Shown one piece after another: positions 1 through 5,712 of a DNA stretch of 5,842 bases. How positions within the stretch are numbered: the first letter of the stretch is position 1; each line of letters starts with the position of its first letter. The notes below the pieces were generated by a model that was given only the letters and a program-made list of their open reading frames with translations, had not been told where the DNA came from and made no database searches. The stretch spans positions 1-5,842 of the forward strand of contig MGOK01000147.1 of NCBI GenBank assembly GCA_001795335.1, read 5' to 3'. A program made the position numbers and the translations under genes. Origin of the DNA: Chloroflexi bacterium RBG_19FT_COMBO_55_16. GTDB taxonomy: Bacteria; Chloroflexota; Anaerolineae; Anaerolineales; UBA4823.

Positions 1-411
1 TTCGCTCCGGGACAGTTTAACGAGCCAGTAGGATTAGCGCTCGATGCCGCGGGGAACCTGTACGTGGCTGACTCCTGGAACCAACGCATCCAATCCTTTG
101 CGCCAGATGGGGCCGGCAGCTACCTCCCACTCACTGCTTGGGACGTCTACGGGTGGTTTGGCCAATCCCTTGATAACAAACCTTATCTGGCCGTCGACGA
201 GCGCGGGCACGTTTTCACCACTGACCCGGAGGGCTATCGCATCTTAGAGTTCACCTCTACCGGCGAGATCGTCCGCTTCTGGGGAGATTACAGCCTAGGA
301 CCCGATGGATTCGGTCTGGCTGGTTCTATAACTGTTGACCCACAGGGTGGGGTATGGGTCTCAGACGCAGGCAACAGCCGGATCATGCACTTCAACTTGC
401 CGGAGGAGTAG
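1..411 (+). CDS. NHL-repeat beta-propeller protein, C-terminal part (5' end outside the window)
   Basis: The frame is open from base 1 and ends at TAG 409-411, giving 136 residues with the N-terminus missing. Three NHL-type repeats are visible. Residues 7-33 contain NEPVGLALD and NLYVADSWNQRIQSF. Residues 59-84 are degenerate (LAVDERGHVF, YRILEF). Residues 105-131 contain ITVDPQGGVWVSDAGNSRI. The alternating hydrophobic-VD-G-YVAD-NxRI pattern is the NHL signature; each repeat forms one propeller blade. NHL propellers usually act as protein, sugar or RNA binding platforms, or sit in extracytoplasmic proteins. The fragment shows no catalytic residues and no membrane segment, so a specific role cannot be given. 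In Chloroflexota such repeats can form the tail of large membrane proteins, but that cannot be tested here. The gene ends only a few bases before the sucC promoter. The repeat assignment is secure; the function is unknown. Confidence 0.85.
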   Translation, partial: FAPGQFNEPVGLALDAAGNLYVADSWNQRIQSFAPDGAGSYLPLTAWDVYGWFGQSLDNKPYLAVDERGHVFTTDPEGYRILEFTSTGEIVRFWGDYSLGPDGFGLAGSITVDPQGGVWVSDAGNSRIMHFNLPEE

Positions 412-412
412 C

Positions 413-421
413 TGATATAAT
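413..421 (+). promoter_or_regulatory. Extended -10 promoter of sucCD
   Basis: TGATATAAT matches an extended -10 element (TG-N-TATAAT) with a perfect hexamer at 416-421. It starts one base after the stop codon of the NHL gene. At the usual 17-bp spacing the upstream hexamer (CAACTT, 393-398) resembles the -35 consensus poorly, but an extended -10 can compensate for a weak -35. Transcription would begin near 428, leaving a leader of about 47 nt before sucC. Inferred from consensus only. Confidence 0.6.
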
Positions 422-458
422 CCCTTTCGCACGCCACACTGGGCCTAAGGTCTATCCT

Positions 459-466
459 AGGGGAGA
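459..466 (+). promoter_or_regulatory. Ribosome binding site of sucC
   Basis: AGGGGAGA lies 8 nt upstream of the ATG at 475. This supports that ATG, which also gives the canonical N-terminus MKLHEYQ of the family. Confidence 0.7.
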
Positions 467-474
467 TACCCTGC

Positions 475-1620
475 ATGAAATTACACGAATATCAATCCAA
501 ACAGATTTTTTCAAAGTACGGCATTCCGATCCCAAAAGGACGGGTAGCGGCCACCGCTAATGAAGCAAAGCACATTGCAGAAGAATTGGGTGGCCGCGTC
601 GTTATTAAATCCCAGGTGCTGGTGGGAGGGCGAGGCAAGGCCGGTGGTATCTTGCTCGCTAAGAATCCCCAACAAGCCGAACGGGTGGCCGCTCAAATCC
701 TGGCTATGGAGATCAAAGGCCTACCGGTGCGGAAAGTGCTGGTCGACGAAGCCGCAGATATCGAAACCGAAATCTACCTGGGGATCACCAACGACCGGGC
801 CGCGCGCAAGCCGGCGATGATGGCTTCTGCGGCTGGCGGTGTTGACATCGAACAGGTTGCTTCAGAAACTCCTGAGAAGATCGTCAAAGTACATATTGAC
901 CCTCTGCTTGGATTGCGCGATTACCAGGCACGCGACCTGGCTGCCGGCATCGACCTGCCGCGTGACCAGTGGCGCGCCTTCGAACAGATCGCCCGGGGTT
1001 TATGGCAGGCTTATAAAGATAACGACGCCACCCTGGCTGAGATCAACCCACTGGTGATCACCTCCGACCATCACCTGGTAGCCCTGGACGGTAAAATGGT
1101 CCTGGACGACAATGCCCTTTTCCGGCATTCAGACCTGGCCGAAATGCGCGATCTAGATATAGAAGCGGAAGCTGAAGTCGAGGCGCGCAGACATGACTTG
1201 TCTTTTATCAAGCTGGATGGGCAAATCGGCTGCATGGTCAATGGCGCTGGTCTGGCTATGGCGACTATGGATATCATTAAACATTTCGGCGGTGAACCAG
1301 CCAACTTCCTTGATATCGGAGGGGGAGCCAGCTCAGAAAAAGTTGCCGCAGCTTTGCGCATCATCCTGGCCGACTCAAATGTCAAGGTGGTCTTGTTCAA
1401 TATCTTCGGCGGCATCACGCGTTGTGATGAAGTCGCTCGAGGCATCGTAACCGCCTTGGGAGAGGTCAAAACTCAGGTGCCGATGGTTGTCCGCCTGGTG
1501 GGCACCAATGCCGAAGAAGGCCGTCAAATCCTGGCCAACGCCAACATGATCACCGCGAAAACGCTGGCTGATGCCGCCCAAAAAGCCGTCGAAGCCTCTC
1601 AGGGAGGACCATCGCAATGA
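475..1620 (+). CDS. sucC: Succinyl-CoA ligase (ADP/GDP-forming), beta subunit
   Basis: Beta subunit of the TCA-cycle enzyme that interconverts succinyl-CoA + NDP + Pi with succinate + CoA + NTP in the cytoplasm. The 381 residues are close to the family length (about 385-400). The N-terminal ATP-grasp domain opens with [20 protein letters not shown]. It carries the nucleotide-binding loop GGRGKAGG (51-58) and the Mg-nucleotide site formed by E189 and N191 in AEINPL and D205 in LDGKM. The C-terminal CoA-ligase domain has [11 protein letters not shown] (252-262), [10 protein letters not shown] (277-286) and [13 protein letters not shown] (309-321), which contacts the phosphohistidine of the alpha subunit. 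The stop overlaps the sucD start (ATGA), as expected for subunits made in equal amounts. All key motifs are intact. ADP versus GDP preference cannot be read with confidence. Malate-CoA ligase (MtkA) is a close paralogue and cannot be fully excluded, but no serine-cycle or hydroxypropionate-cycle genes are nearby. Confidence 0.96.
   Translation: MKLHEYQSKQIFSKYGIPIPKGRVAATANEAKHIAEELGGRVVIKSQVLVGGRGKAGGILLAKNPQQAERVAAQILAMEIKGLPVRKVLVDEAADIETEIYLGITNDRAARKPAMMASAAGGVDIEQVASETPEKIVKVHIDPLLGLRDYQARDLAAGIDLPRDQWRAFEQIARGLWQAYKDNDATLAEINPLVITSDHHLVALDGKMVLDDNALFRHSDLAEMRDLDIEAEAEVEARRHDLSFIKLDGQIGCMVNGAGLAMATMDIIKHFGGEPANFLDIGGGASSEKVAAALRIILADSNVKVVLFNIFGGITRCDEVARGIVTALGEVKTQVPMVVRLVGTNAEEGRQILANANMITAKTLADAAQKAVEASQGGPSQ
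1601..1607 (+). promoter_or_regulatory. Ribosome binding site of sucD inside the sucC 3' end
   Basis: AGGGAGG lies within the last codons of sucC, 9 nt before the sucD ATG at 1617. A strong internal site together with the ATGA overlap indicates coupled but independently efficient translation of the alpha subunit. Confidence 0.75.
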
Positions 1621-2480
1621 GTATCCTGATCGATAAAAATACGAGCCTTCTGGTGCAGGGTATCACCGGAAATGAAGGCCTTTTTCACACCCAACAGATG
1701 GTGGCTTACGGCACCAACGTAGTTGCCGGTGTGAGACCTGGCAAGGGTGGGGAGTGGGTACTCGATGGCAAGATCCCAGTTTTCGATTCAGCGAAAATCG
1801 CTATTGAGGCCACCGGCGCCAACACCGGTGTGATCTTTGTCCCCGCTCGCTTCGCCTCCGATGCCATTTTCGAGGAAGCTGATGCTGGCTTAGCTTTAAT
1901 CGTCTGCATTACCGAAGGCATCCCGGTGCAAGATATGATGCGTGTGCGTAACTACCTCGACCAGAAAGGTGTACGTCTGGTGGGGCCAAACTGCCCTGGA
2001 TTGCTCACCCCGGGCGAAGCTAAGGTAGGCATTATCCCCGGCGATATCGCCATCCCAGGCAATGTGGGCGTAGTCTCCCGCTCCGGCACATTGACTTACG
2101 AGGTGCTCTACGCCCTCAAGGAAGATGGAATGGGCGCCACTACATGTGTTGGCATCGGCGGAGACCCTATCAATGGGACGAACTTTATCGATGTCCTGGG
2201 GATGTTCGAAGCAGACCCGTACACCGAGAAAATCGTTTTAATTGGTGAAATTGGCGGCACGGACGAAGAAAAAGCTGCCGAGTTTATCGCCGACCAACTG
2301 ACCAAACCCGTCGTCGCCTTCATCGCCGGACAGACTGCCCCTCCCGGGAAACGGATGGGGCACGCAGGGGCGATCGTCGAGGGCGGCTCAGGTCTGGCGG
2401 TTGATAAGATTAGAGCTTTGGAGGCAGTCGGTGTACGCGTCGCCTCACACCCAGAAGAGATCCCCAAACTATTAAGGTAA
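1617..2480 (+). CDS. sucD: Succinyl-CoA ligase, alpha subunit
   Basis: Alpha subunit of succinyl-CoA ligase. It binds CoA in an N-terminal Rossmann domain and carries the histidine that is phosphorylated during catalysis. The 287 residues match the family (about 285-300). Visible motifs are the CoA-binding loop GITGNEG (15-21), CITEGIP (97-103), GPNCPG (123-128), SRSGTLTYE (154-162), GIGGDP (179-184), GEIGG (210-214) and [11 protein letters not shown] (244-254). By family comparison H249 in the last of these is the phosphorylated residue. The start is fixed by the Shine-Dalgarno sequence at 1601-1607 and the 4-base overlap with sucC. No frame damage is seen. The pair forms a two-gene operon that ends here, since the next gene is on the opposite strand. 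The malate-CoA ligase caveat given for sucC also applies. Confidence 0.96.
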   Translation: MSILIDKNTSLLVQGITGNEGLFHTQQMVAYGTNVVAGVRPGKGGEWVLDGKIPVFDSAKIAIEATGANTGVIFVPARFASDAIFEEADAGLALIVCITEGIPVQDMMRVRNYLDQKGVRLVGPNCPGLLTPGEAKVGIIPGDIAIPGNVGVVSRSGTLTYEVLYALKEDGMGATTCVGIGGDPINGTNFIDVLGMFEADPYTEKIVLIGEIGGTDEEKAAEFIADQLTKPVVAFIAGQTAPPGKRMGHAGAIVEGGSGLAVDKIRALEAVGVRVASHPEEIPKLLR

Positions 2481-2520
2481 CCCAGAGAAAACAACGCCAT
2501 CAAGAGCCTTAACGCATACC

Positions 2521-2551
2521 AGGATCTGCAGGCCTTATCCTGAAAGATCCT
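2521..2551. terminator. Possible hairpin terminator between convergent sucD and lipoprotein genes
   Basis: AGGATCT (2521-2527) pairs with AGATCCT (2545-2551). A nested stem, CAGG (2529-2532) with CCTG (2539-2542), surrounds a CCTTAT loop. Small internal bulges separate the stems. On the + strand it is followed by TTATATAAGG, AT-rich but without a proper T-run. It lies 40 bp after the sucD stop and 23 bp beyond the lipoprotein stop, so it could serve both genes. The stem is short and the tail poor, so this is tentative. Confidence 0.35.
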
Positions 2552-2574
2552 TTATATAAGGTCAGATATTGGGA

Positions 2575-3072
2575 TTAAGGCACTCGCTGTACCGAAATGG
2601 TTACAGATACAAAACCGCCCAATTCGTTCTTCTGCATACTGATGTTGAGCCTATCCTTGGCATCATTTTCACGCAAGAGGGTGGCCATCGCTCCCATAGA
2701 GGTGTCTGGAGAACGCACCTCATGCCAGCCGAAATTGGGTAGCTCCAATTGGTAGAAAGTCACCACATCTTCGATAGTGCCATCCACCTGGAAGATCACA
2801 TAGGCACCGGCCCGAGCTACCTGGAGTTTGTACGCCCCTTCCATGACAGGGATATCTTCTGGCACACCAGGCGTCGCCTGCGGCGCTTCATTTCCCGTCT
2901 GTTCGTCAACACCGGCCGGTTGAGTTTCTTGAACTGGCGCAGTGGTTTCCACCATCTCTCCGGCGCCCTCGTCGGTGGCTGGTACTGGGTTTGCCTTTGG
3001 CGAACAGGCAGCTGCAAACATCAGGATAAATAACAAAGCCCCCCACAGAACGATACGGATTATTTTGCTCAT
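2575..3072 (-). CDS. Putative lipoprotein of unknown function
   Basis: A 165-residue protein with a clear lipoprotein-type N-terminus. It has a short basic start (MSKIIR), a hydrophobic core (about 7-19) and a lipobox-like AAAC with C23 as the predicted lipidated residue. The -3 position is Ala rather than the favoured Leu. Residues 24-72 form a flexible acidic linker rich in Thr, Pro, Glu and Gln. Residues 73-165 look like a compact alpha/beta domain: DIPVMEGAYK, a beta-rich stretch (YVIFQVDGT), a helix (IEDVVTFYQLELPNFGW) and further strands up to the C-terminus. The 'fY..eLp..GW' pattern resembles small domains seen in other bacterial lipoproteins, but I cannot name a family. It is probably anchored on the outer face of the cytoplasmic membrane. 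The start is supported by AAGGAGG 10 nt upstream and by its own promoter. It lies downstream of acpP on the same strand, separated by a hairpin, so it is probably transcribed alone. Confidence 0.85.
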   Translation of the reverse strand: MSKIIRIVLWGALLFILMFAAACSPKANPVPATDEGAGEMVETTAPVQETQPAGVDEQTGNEAPQATPGVPEDIPVMEGAYKLQVARAGAYVIFQVDGTIEDVVTFYQLELPNFGWHEVRSPDTSMGAMATLLRENDAKDRLNISMQKNELGGFVSVTISVQRVP

Positions 3073-3082
3073 CGCTTTGTCT

Positions 3083-3089
3083 CCTCCTT
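3083..3089 (-). promoter_or_regulatory. Ribosome binding site of the lipoprotein gene
   Basis: Read on the minus strand, AAGGAGG lies 10 nt upstream of the ATG at 3072-3070, which supports that start. Confidence 0.75.
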
Positions 3090-3110
3090 ACCCAAAGCCT
3101 CTTCATCGTA

Positions 3111-3139
3111 AATATAATGGGCGTACACCTAAATGTCAA
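3111..3139 (-). promoter_or_regulatory. Sigma70-type promoter of the lipoprotein gene
   Basis: On the minus strand, a perfect -35 TTGACA (3139-3134), a 17-bp spacer and the -10 TATATT (3116-3111; 5 of 6 matches) form a near-consensus housekeeping promoter. The DNA just upstream of the -35 (3140-3153) is A/T-only apart from one C/G pair, like an UP element. Transcription would start near 3104 and leave a leader of about 30 nt. Confidence 0.75.
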
Positions 3140-3183
3140 TTTAAATGTAAATCGCCTTTCCAAGAGCTGGCCAGGCATGCACA

Positions 3184-3211
3184 AAGAGGCGCGGGAATTT
3201 CCGCGCCTCTT
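3184..3211 (-). terminator. Hairpin downstream of acpP, probable terminator
   Basis: AAGAGGCGCGG (3184-3194) is perfectly complementary to CCGCGCCTCTT (3201-3211), giving an 11-bp GC-rich stem with a 6-base loop. It begins 24 bp past the acpP stop and lies upstream of the lipoprotein promoter, where an acpP terminator should be. On the minus strand the stem ends CTCTT followed by TGTGCATG, so the U-tract is short. It may terminate weakly, need Rho, or act as a 3' stabilising hairpin for acpP mRNA. Confidence 0.65.
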
Positions 3212-3235
3212 CGAAAAGAGCAAACGGACAACCTA

Positions 3236-3472
3236 TCACAGCATGTGAACTTCGATATATTTGACTGCCTCTCCCACCGTGGTGATCGTCTGGGCGTCCT
3301 CGTCCGAGATCTCCCCACCAAATTTATCTTCAAAGGCCATGATCAGCTCTACCAGGTCGAGGGAGTCTGCTTCTAGGTCTTCGCGGAATTTCGCCTCAGG
3401 CTTTACCTTAGCCTCGTCAACGCTAAGCAAATCCACGATAATTGCTTTGACGTCCTCAAATGTGTCAGCCAT
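3236..3472 (-). CDS. acpP: Acyl carrier protein
   Basis: Small acidic cytoplasmic carrier that holds acyl chains as thioesters on 4'-phosphopantetheine during fatty acid synthesis. The 78 residues equal the standard AcpP length. The attachment motif is [10 protein letters not shown], and S37 (Ser36 in the E. coli numbering that omits Met) is the modified residue. Helix I ([13 protein letters not shown]), helix II ([14 protein letters not shown]) and the typical end helix ([14 protein letters not shown]) are recognisable. The ATG at 3472 is chosen because a perfect AAGGAGG (3486-3480) lies 7 nt upstream. An in-frame GTG at 3490 would put that site inside the coding sequence. No fab genes are in the window, so acpP stands apart from a fatty acid cluster. 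The strong similarity to housekeeping AcpP argues against a polyketide or specialised carrier. It is transcribed divergently from fni. Confidence 0.96.
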   Translation of the reverse strand: MADTFEDVKAIIVDLLSVDEAKVKPEAKFREDLEADSLDLVELIMAFEDKFGGEISDEDAQTITTVGEAVKYIEVHML

Positions 3473-3479
3473 ATACAAT

Positions 3480-3486
3480 CCTCCTT
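3480..3486 (-). promoter_or_regulatory. Ribosome binding site that fixes the acpP start
   Basis: On the minus strand, AAGGAGG lies 7 nt upstream of the ATG at 3472. This rules out the in-frame upstream GTG at 3490 as the main start. Confidence 0.85.
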
Positions 3487-3512
3487 GCACAAGGTCTCAA
3501 CTTACTGCGCCA

Positions 3513-3540
3513 ATTGTATCCCCGTAGCCCGATCTGTCAA
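3513..3540 (-). promoter_or_regulatory. Sigma70-type promoter of acpP
   Basis: On the minus strand, a perfect -35 TTGACA (3540-3535), a 16-bp spacer and the -10 TACAAT (3518-3513; 5 of 6 matches) precede acpP. The expected start near 3506 gives a leader of about 34 nt that contains the ribosome binding site. It points away from the fni promoter. Confidence 0.7.
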
Positions 3541-3552
3541 GCCCTGATGTTG

Positions 3553-3567
3553 AAACCAGCAAGGTTT
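3553..3567. promoter_or_regulatory. Small dyad between divergent acpP and fni promoters, possible operator
   Basis: AAACC-AGCAA-GGTTT is a perfect 5-5-5 inverted repeat in the 47 bp between the two opposed -35 boxes. Two near-identical direct repeats, CCAGCAAGG (3556-3564) and CCAGCAGGG (3572-3580), overlap or follow it. The position suits a shared regulator, but repeats this short can arise by chance. Confidence 0.25.
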
Positions 3568-3587
3568 ATTGCCAGCAGGGGAATTTG

Positions 3588-3616
3588 TTGACAGCCAGGA
3601 ATCAGGCTGGTAAGAT
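3588..3616 (+). promoter_or_regulatory. Promoter of the fni-prenyl synthase operon
   Basis: A perfect -35 TTGACA (3588-3593), a 17-bp spacer and the -10 TAAGAT (3611-3616; 4 of 6 matches) are preceded by TGG (3608-3610), making an extended -10. Transcription would start near 3623, about 20 nt before the fni ATG. Confidence 0.65.
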
Positions 3617-3642
3617 ACTTCAAATCACAGGAACACCGCTTA

Positions 3643-4677
3643 ATGCCAAAAGTTACGCCGATCAGTACCCGGAAATCCGATCATATTCGGATCAATTTGG
3701 AAGAAGACGTGCGTTCTGGCTTATCTTCCGGGCTAGAACATTATCGGTTTATCCACCAGGCAGCGCCTGAACTCAACCTGGAGGAGATCGACCTCAACCT
3801 GAAGCTGTTTGGCCGCGCCTTGCGCGCGCCAATTCTGATCTCATCGATGACCGGTGGCACGCCGGAAGCGGCAGCAATTAACTGCATCCTGGCCACGGCA
3901 GCCCAGGAGACCGGCATCGCCATGGGGCTTGGCTCCCAACGGGCGGCGATCGAACACCCCGAGCTGGCCTCTACCTTTCAGGTTCGCCAGGTAGCTTCGG
4001 ATGTATTGTTGTTTGCCAACCTGGGCGCCATCCAGCTGAATTACGGTTACTCAGTCGAGCACTGCCAGAGAGCAGTCGAGATGATCGCTGCCGACGGCCT
4101 GATCCTGCACTTCAACGCTCTTCAGGAAGCTGTCCAACCGGAGGGCGACACGCGCTTCACCGGATTGCTGCGTAAGATCGAAACTGTTTGCCGGGCACTG
4201 CCTGTGCCAGTCATCGCCAAGGAAGTGGGTTGGGGGTTTTCTGAACAGGCGGCGCGCCAGCTGGCAGAAGCCGGGGTGTCTGCCATCGACGTGGCCGGGG
4301 CTGGAGGCACCTCCTGGTCACAGGTTGAGATGCACCGCGCAAACGACGAATACCAGGCCAGACTGGCAGCCGCCTTCATCGACTGGGGTATCCCGACTGC
4401 CGAAGCGATCCAGAACGTCCGCCGGGCAACGCCACAGTTGACTGTCTTCGCTTCGGGTGGCTTGCGCGATGGAATTGACATCGCCAAGTGCATTGCCCTG
4501 GGAGCCACCCTGGGGGGCATGGCCAGCCCGTTCTTGAAAGCCGCCGCACAATCCCAAGAAGCCACCATCCAAACCATCCGGCTGCTCCAGCGCCAGATCC
4601 AGGTATGCATGTTCGCCACCGGGGCTGCTAATTTAGGACAATTAAGGGAAACGCAGCTGGTTAGAGAAAACAAGTAG
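3643..4677 (+). CDS. fni: Type 2 isopentenyl-diphosphate delta-isomerase (FMN-dependent)
   Basis: Interconverts isopentenyl diphosphate (IPP) and dimethylallyl diphosphate (DMAPP) in the cytoplasm, using reduced FMN and Mg2+; it is unrelated in fold to type 1 Idi. The 344 residues are typical of this TIM-barrel family. Motifs in order are RKSDHI (10-15, substrate phosphate binding), SSMTGGT (67-73, FMN binding), [15 protein letters not shown] (155-169, with family catalytic Q161 and metal-binding E162), KEVGWGFS (193-200), VAGAGGTSW (217-225), SGGLRDGID (271-279) and [12 protein letters not shown] (287-298, FMN phosphate). All are intact. The ATG at 3643 gives the short N-terminal arm usual before RKxDHI; an AGGA (3629-3632) lies 10 nt upstream. 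The gene starts a two-gene operon with a prenyl diphosphate synthase, which consumes both of its products. No upstream mevalonate or MEP pathway gene is in the window. Confidence 0.96.
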   Translation: MPKVTPISTRKSDHIRINLEEDVRSGLSSGLEHYRFIHQAAPELNLEEIDLNLKLFGRALRAPILISSMTGGTPEAAAINCILATAAQETGIAMGLGSQRAAIEHPELASTFQVRQVASDVLLFANLGAIQLNYGYSVEHCQRAVEMIAADGLILHFNALQEAVQPEGDTRFTGLLRKIETVCRALPVPVIAKEVGWGFSEQAARQLAEAGVSAIDVAGAGGTSWSQVEMHRANDEYQARLAAAFIDWGIPTAEAIQNVRRATPQLTVFASGGLRDGIDIAKCIALGATLGGMASPFLKAAAQSQEATIQTIRLLQRQIQVCMFATGAANLGQLRETQLVRENK

Positions 4678-4678
4678 A

Positions 4679-5698
4679 ATGTCAAACATGAAGATAGAGT
4701 ACGCAACAACATTCTTGCCGGCCATCGAAGAGGAACTCCGCCAGGCGATCCTGCTGTCGAATAGCACTAACCTCGAAGAGTATCGCAACATGCTGGCTTA
4801 CCACCTGGGCTGGGAGGGAGAAGGCGCCGGGCCTGAAGCGCGCGGCAAGCGCGTGCGGCCAATCATTGTGTTGCTGACCTGCGCGGCCGCGGGAGGGGAG
4901 TGGCAGCACGCCCTGCCGGCAGCAGCAGCCGTTGAACTGGTACACAATTTCTCATTAATCCACGACGATATCCAGGACAATAGCCCCTTGCGCCGCGGTC
5001 GCCCGACGGTTTGGAAGCAATGGGGGGTGGCGCAGGCGATCAATGCCGGGGATGCCATGTTCGCCCTCGCCCATCTCAGCCTGCTCCGCCTGGAGGAAAC
5101 AGCTTTACCCGGGATTGCCATCCAGGCATCCCGTATCCTGCAGCTCGCCTGTCTCCACCTGACCGAGGGGCAATTCCTGGACCTGGCTTATGAAGCCCAT
5201 GGGGACCTTTCCCTGGAAGCATACTGGCAGATGGTAGGTGGCAAAACGGCAGCATTATTAGCCGCCTGCACCGAGCTAGGCGCCCTGGTTGCCCGGACAT
5301 CTGACTCGCACCGCGAAGCCTTCCGGCAGTTTGGATTTTCGCTTGGCATGGCTTTCCAGGCCCAGGACGACCTCCTGGGGATTTGGGGCAACGCCGCTTT
5401 GACCGGCAAATCCGCCGAAAGCGACCTCTTGTCTGGTAAGAAGTCTTTGCCAGTGCTATACGGATTAACCCAGAATGGTGCCTTTGCCAAAAGGTGGACG
5501 CAAGGTCCAGTAAATCCTGGGGAAATCCAATCCCTGGCTGCGCAGCTTGAGGCTGAAGGCGGGCTTGCCTACACCCAGGCAGCCGCCAGCCGGATGACCG
5601 ACCAGGCCATCCAGGCGCTCGCCGAAGCTCAACCTCTTGGAGAAGAAGGCCAGGCTCTGATCGCGTTGGCAGATCAATTGCTTGGGAGGCAAGGGTAA
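4679..5698 (+). CDS. Short-chain polyprenyl (probably geranylgeranyl) diphosphate synthase
   Basis: Trans-prenyl transferase that condenses IPP with allylic diphosphates. The 339 residues fit the all-alpha IspA/GGPPS family. Visible are GKRVRP (56-61, IPP binding), the first Asp-rich motif DDIQD (96-100) followed by RRGRPT (105-110), GGKT (187-190), the second motif DDLLG (230-234) and GKKSLP (253-258). In the second motif the third Asp of DDxxD is Gly, a form I recall from actinobacterial homologues, where the pattern DDLLGxxG is common. F91, five residues before the first motif, with small S92 next to it and no insertion inside the motif, matches archaeal type I GGPP synthases and suggests a C20 product. 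FPP or a longer chain remains possible. The ATG at 4679 is one base after the fni stop. No good Shine-Dalgarno is visible, so translation is probably coupled to fni. M4 (ATG at 4688) is an alternative start. Nothing suggests damage. Confidence 0.92.
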   Translation: MSNMKIEYATTFLPAIEEELRQAILLSNSTNLEEYRNMLAYHLGWEGEGAGPEARGKRVRPIIVLLTCAAAGGEWQHALPAAAAVELVHNFSLIHDDIQDNSPLRRGRPTVWKQWGVAQAINAGDAMFALAHLSLLRLEETALPGIAIQASRILQLACLHLTEGQFLDLAYEAHGDLSLEAYWQMVGGKTAALLAACTELGALVARTSDSHREAFRQFGFSLGMAFQAQDDLLGIWGNAALTGKSAESDLLSGKKSLPVLYGLTQNGAFAKRWTQGPVNPGEIQSLAAQLEAEGGLAYTQAAASRMTDQAIQALAEAQPLGEEGQALIALADQLLGRQG

Positions 5699-5712
5699 TC
5701 CACTCGAAATCG

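Noticed and set aside
430..474. Possible leader RNA structure or riboswitch before sucC
   Set aside because: Only imperfect pairing (GGTCTATC with GAGATACC, two mismatches) is present in a leader of about 47 nt, too short and weak for a known riboswitch class.
1071..1469. Minus-strand open frame of 132 codons antisense to sucC
   Set aside because: It sits fully within conserved sucC motifs and shows no domain or ribosome binding site; a coding shadow.
2108..2503. Minus-strand open frame of 131 codons antisense to sucD
   Set aside because: It overlaps the conserved sucD catalytic region and has no recognisable protein features.
2942..3376. Plus-strand open frame of 144 codons across the lipoprotein start, intergenic region and acpP
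   Set aside because: It runs antisense through two supported genes, their promoter and the hairpin, and its translation resembles no protein.
3473..3490. Upstream in-frame GTG start giving acpP six extra residues
   Set aside because: It would place the perfect AAGGAGG inside the coding region, and the extra residues are not part of the AcpP family.
4122..4712. Long minus-strand open frame of 196 codons antisense to fni
   Set aside because: It lies almost entirely inside the strongly supported fni gene. Its translation is rich in Ser, Ala, Arg and Trp with no recognisable domain, as expected from an antisense frame of GC-rich coding DNA.
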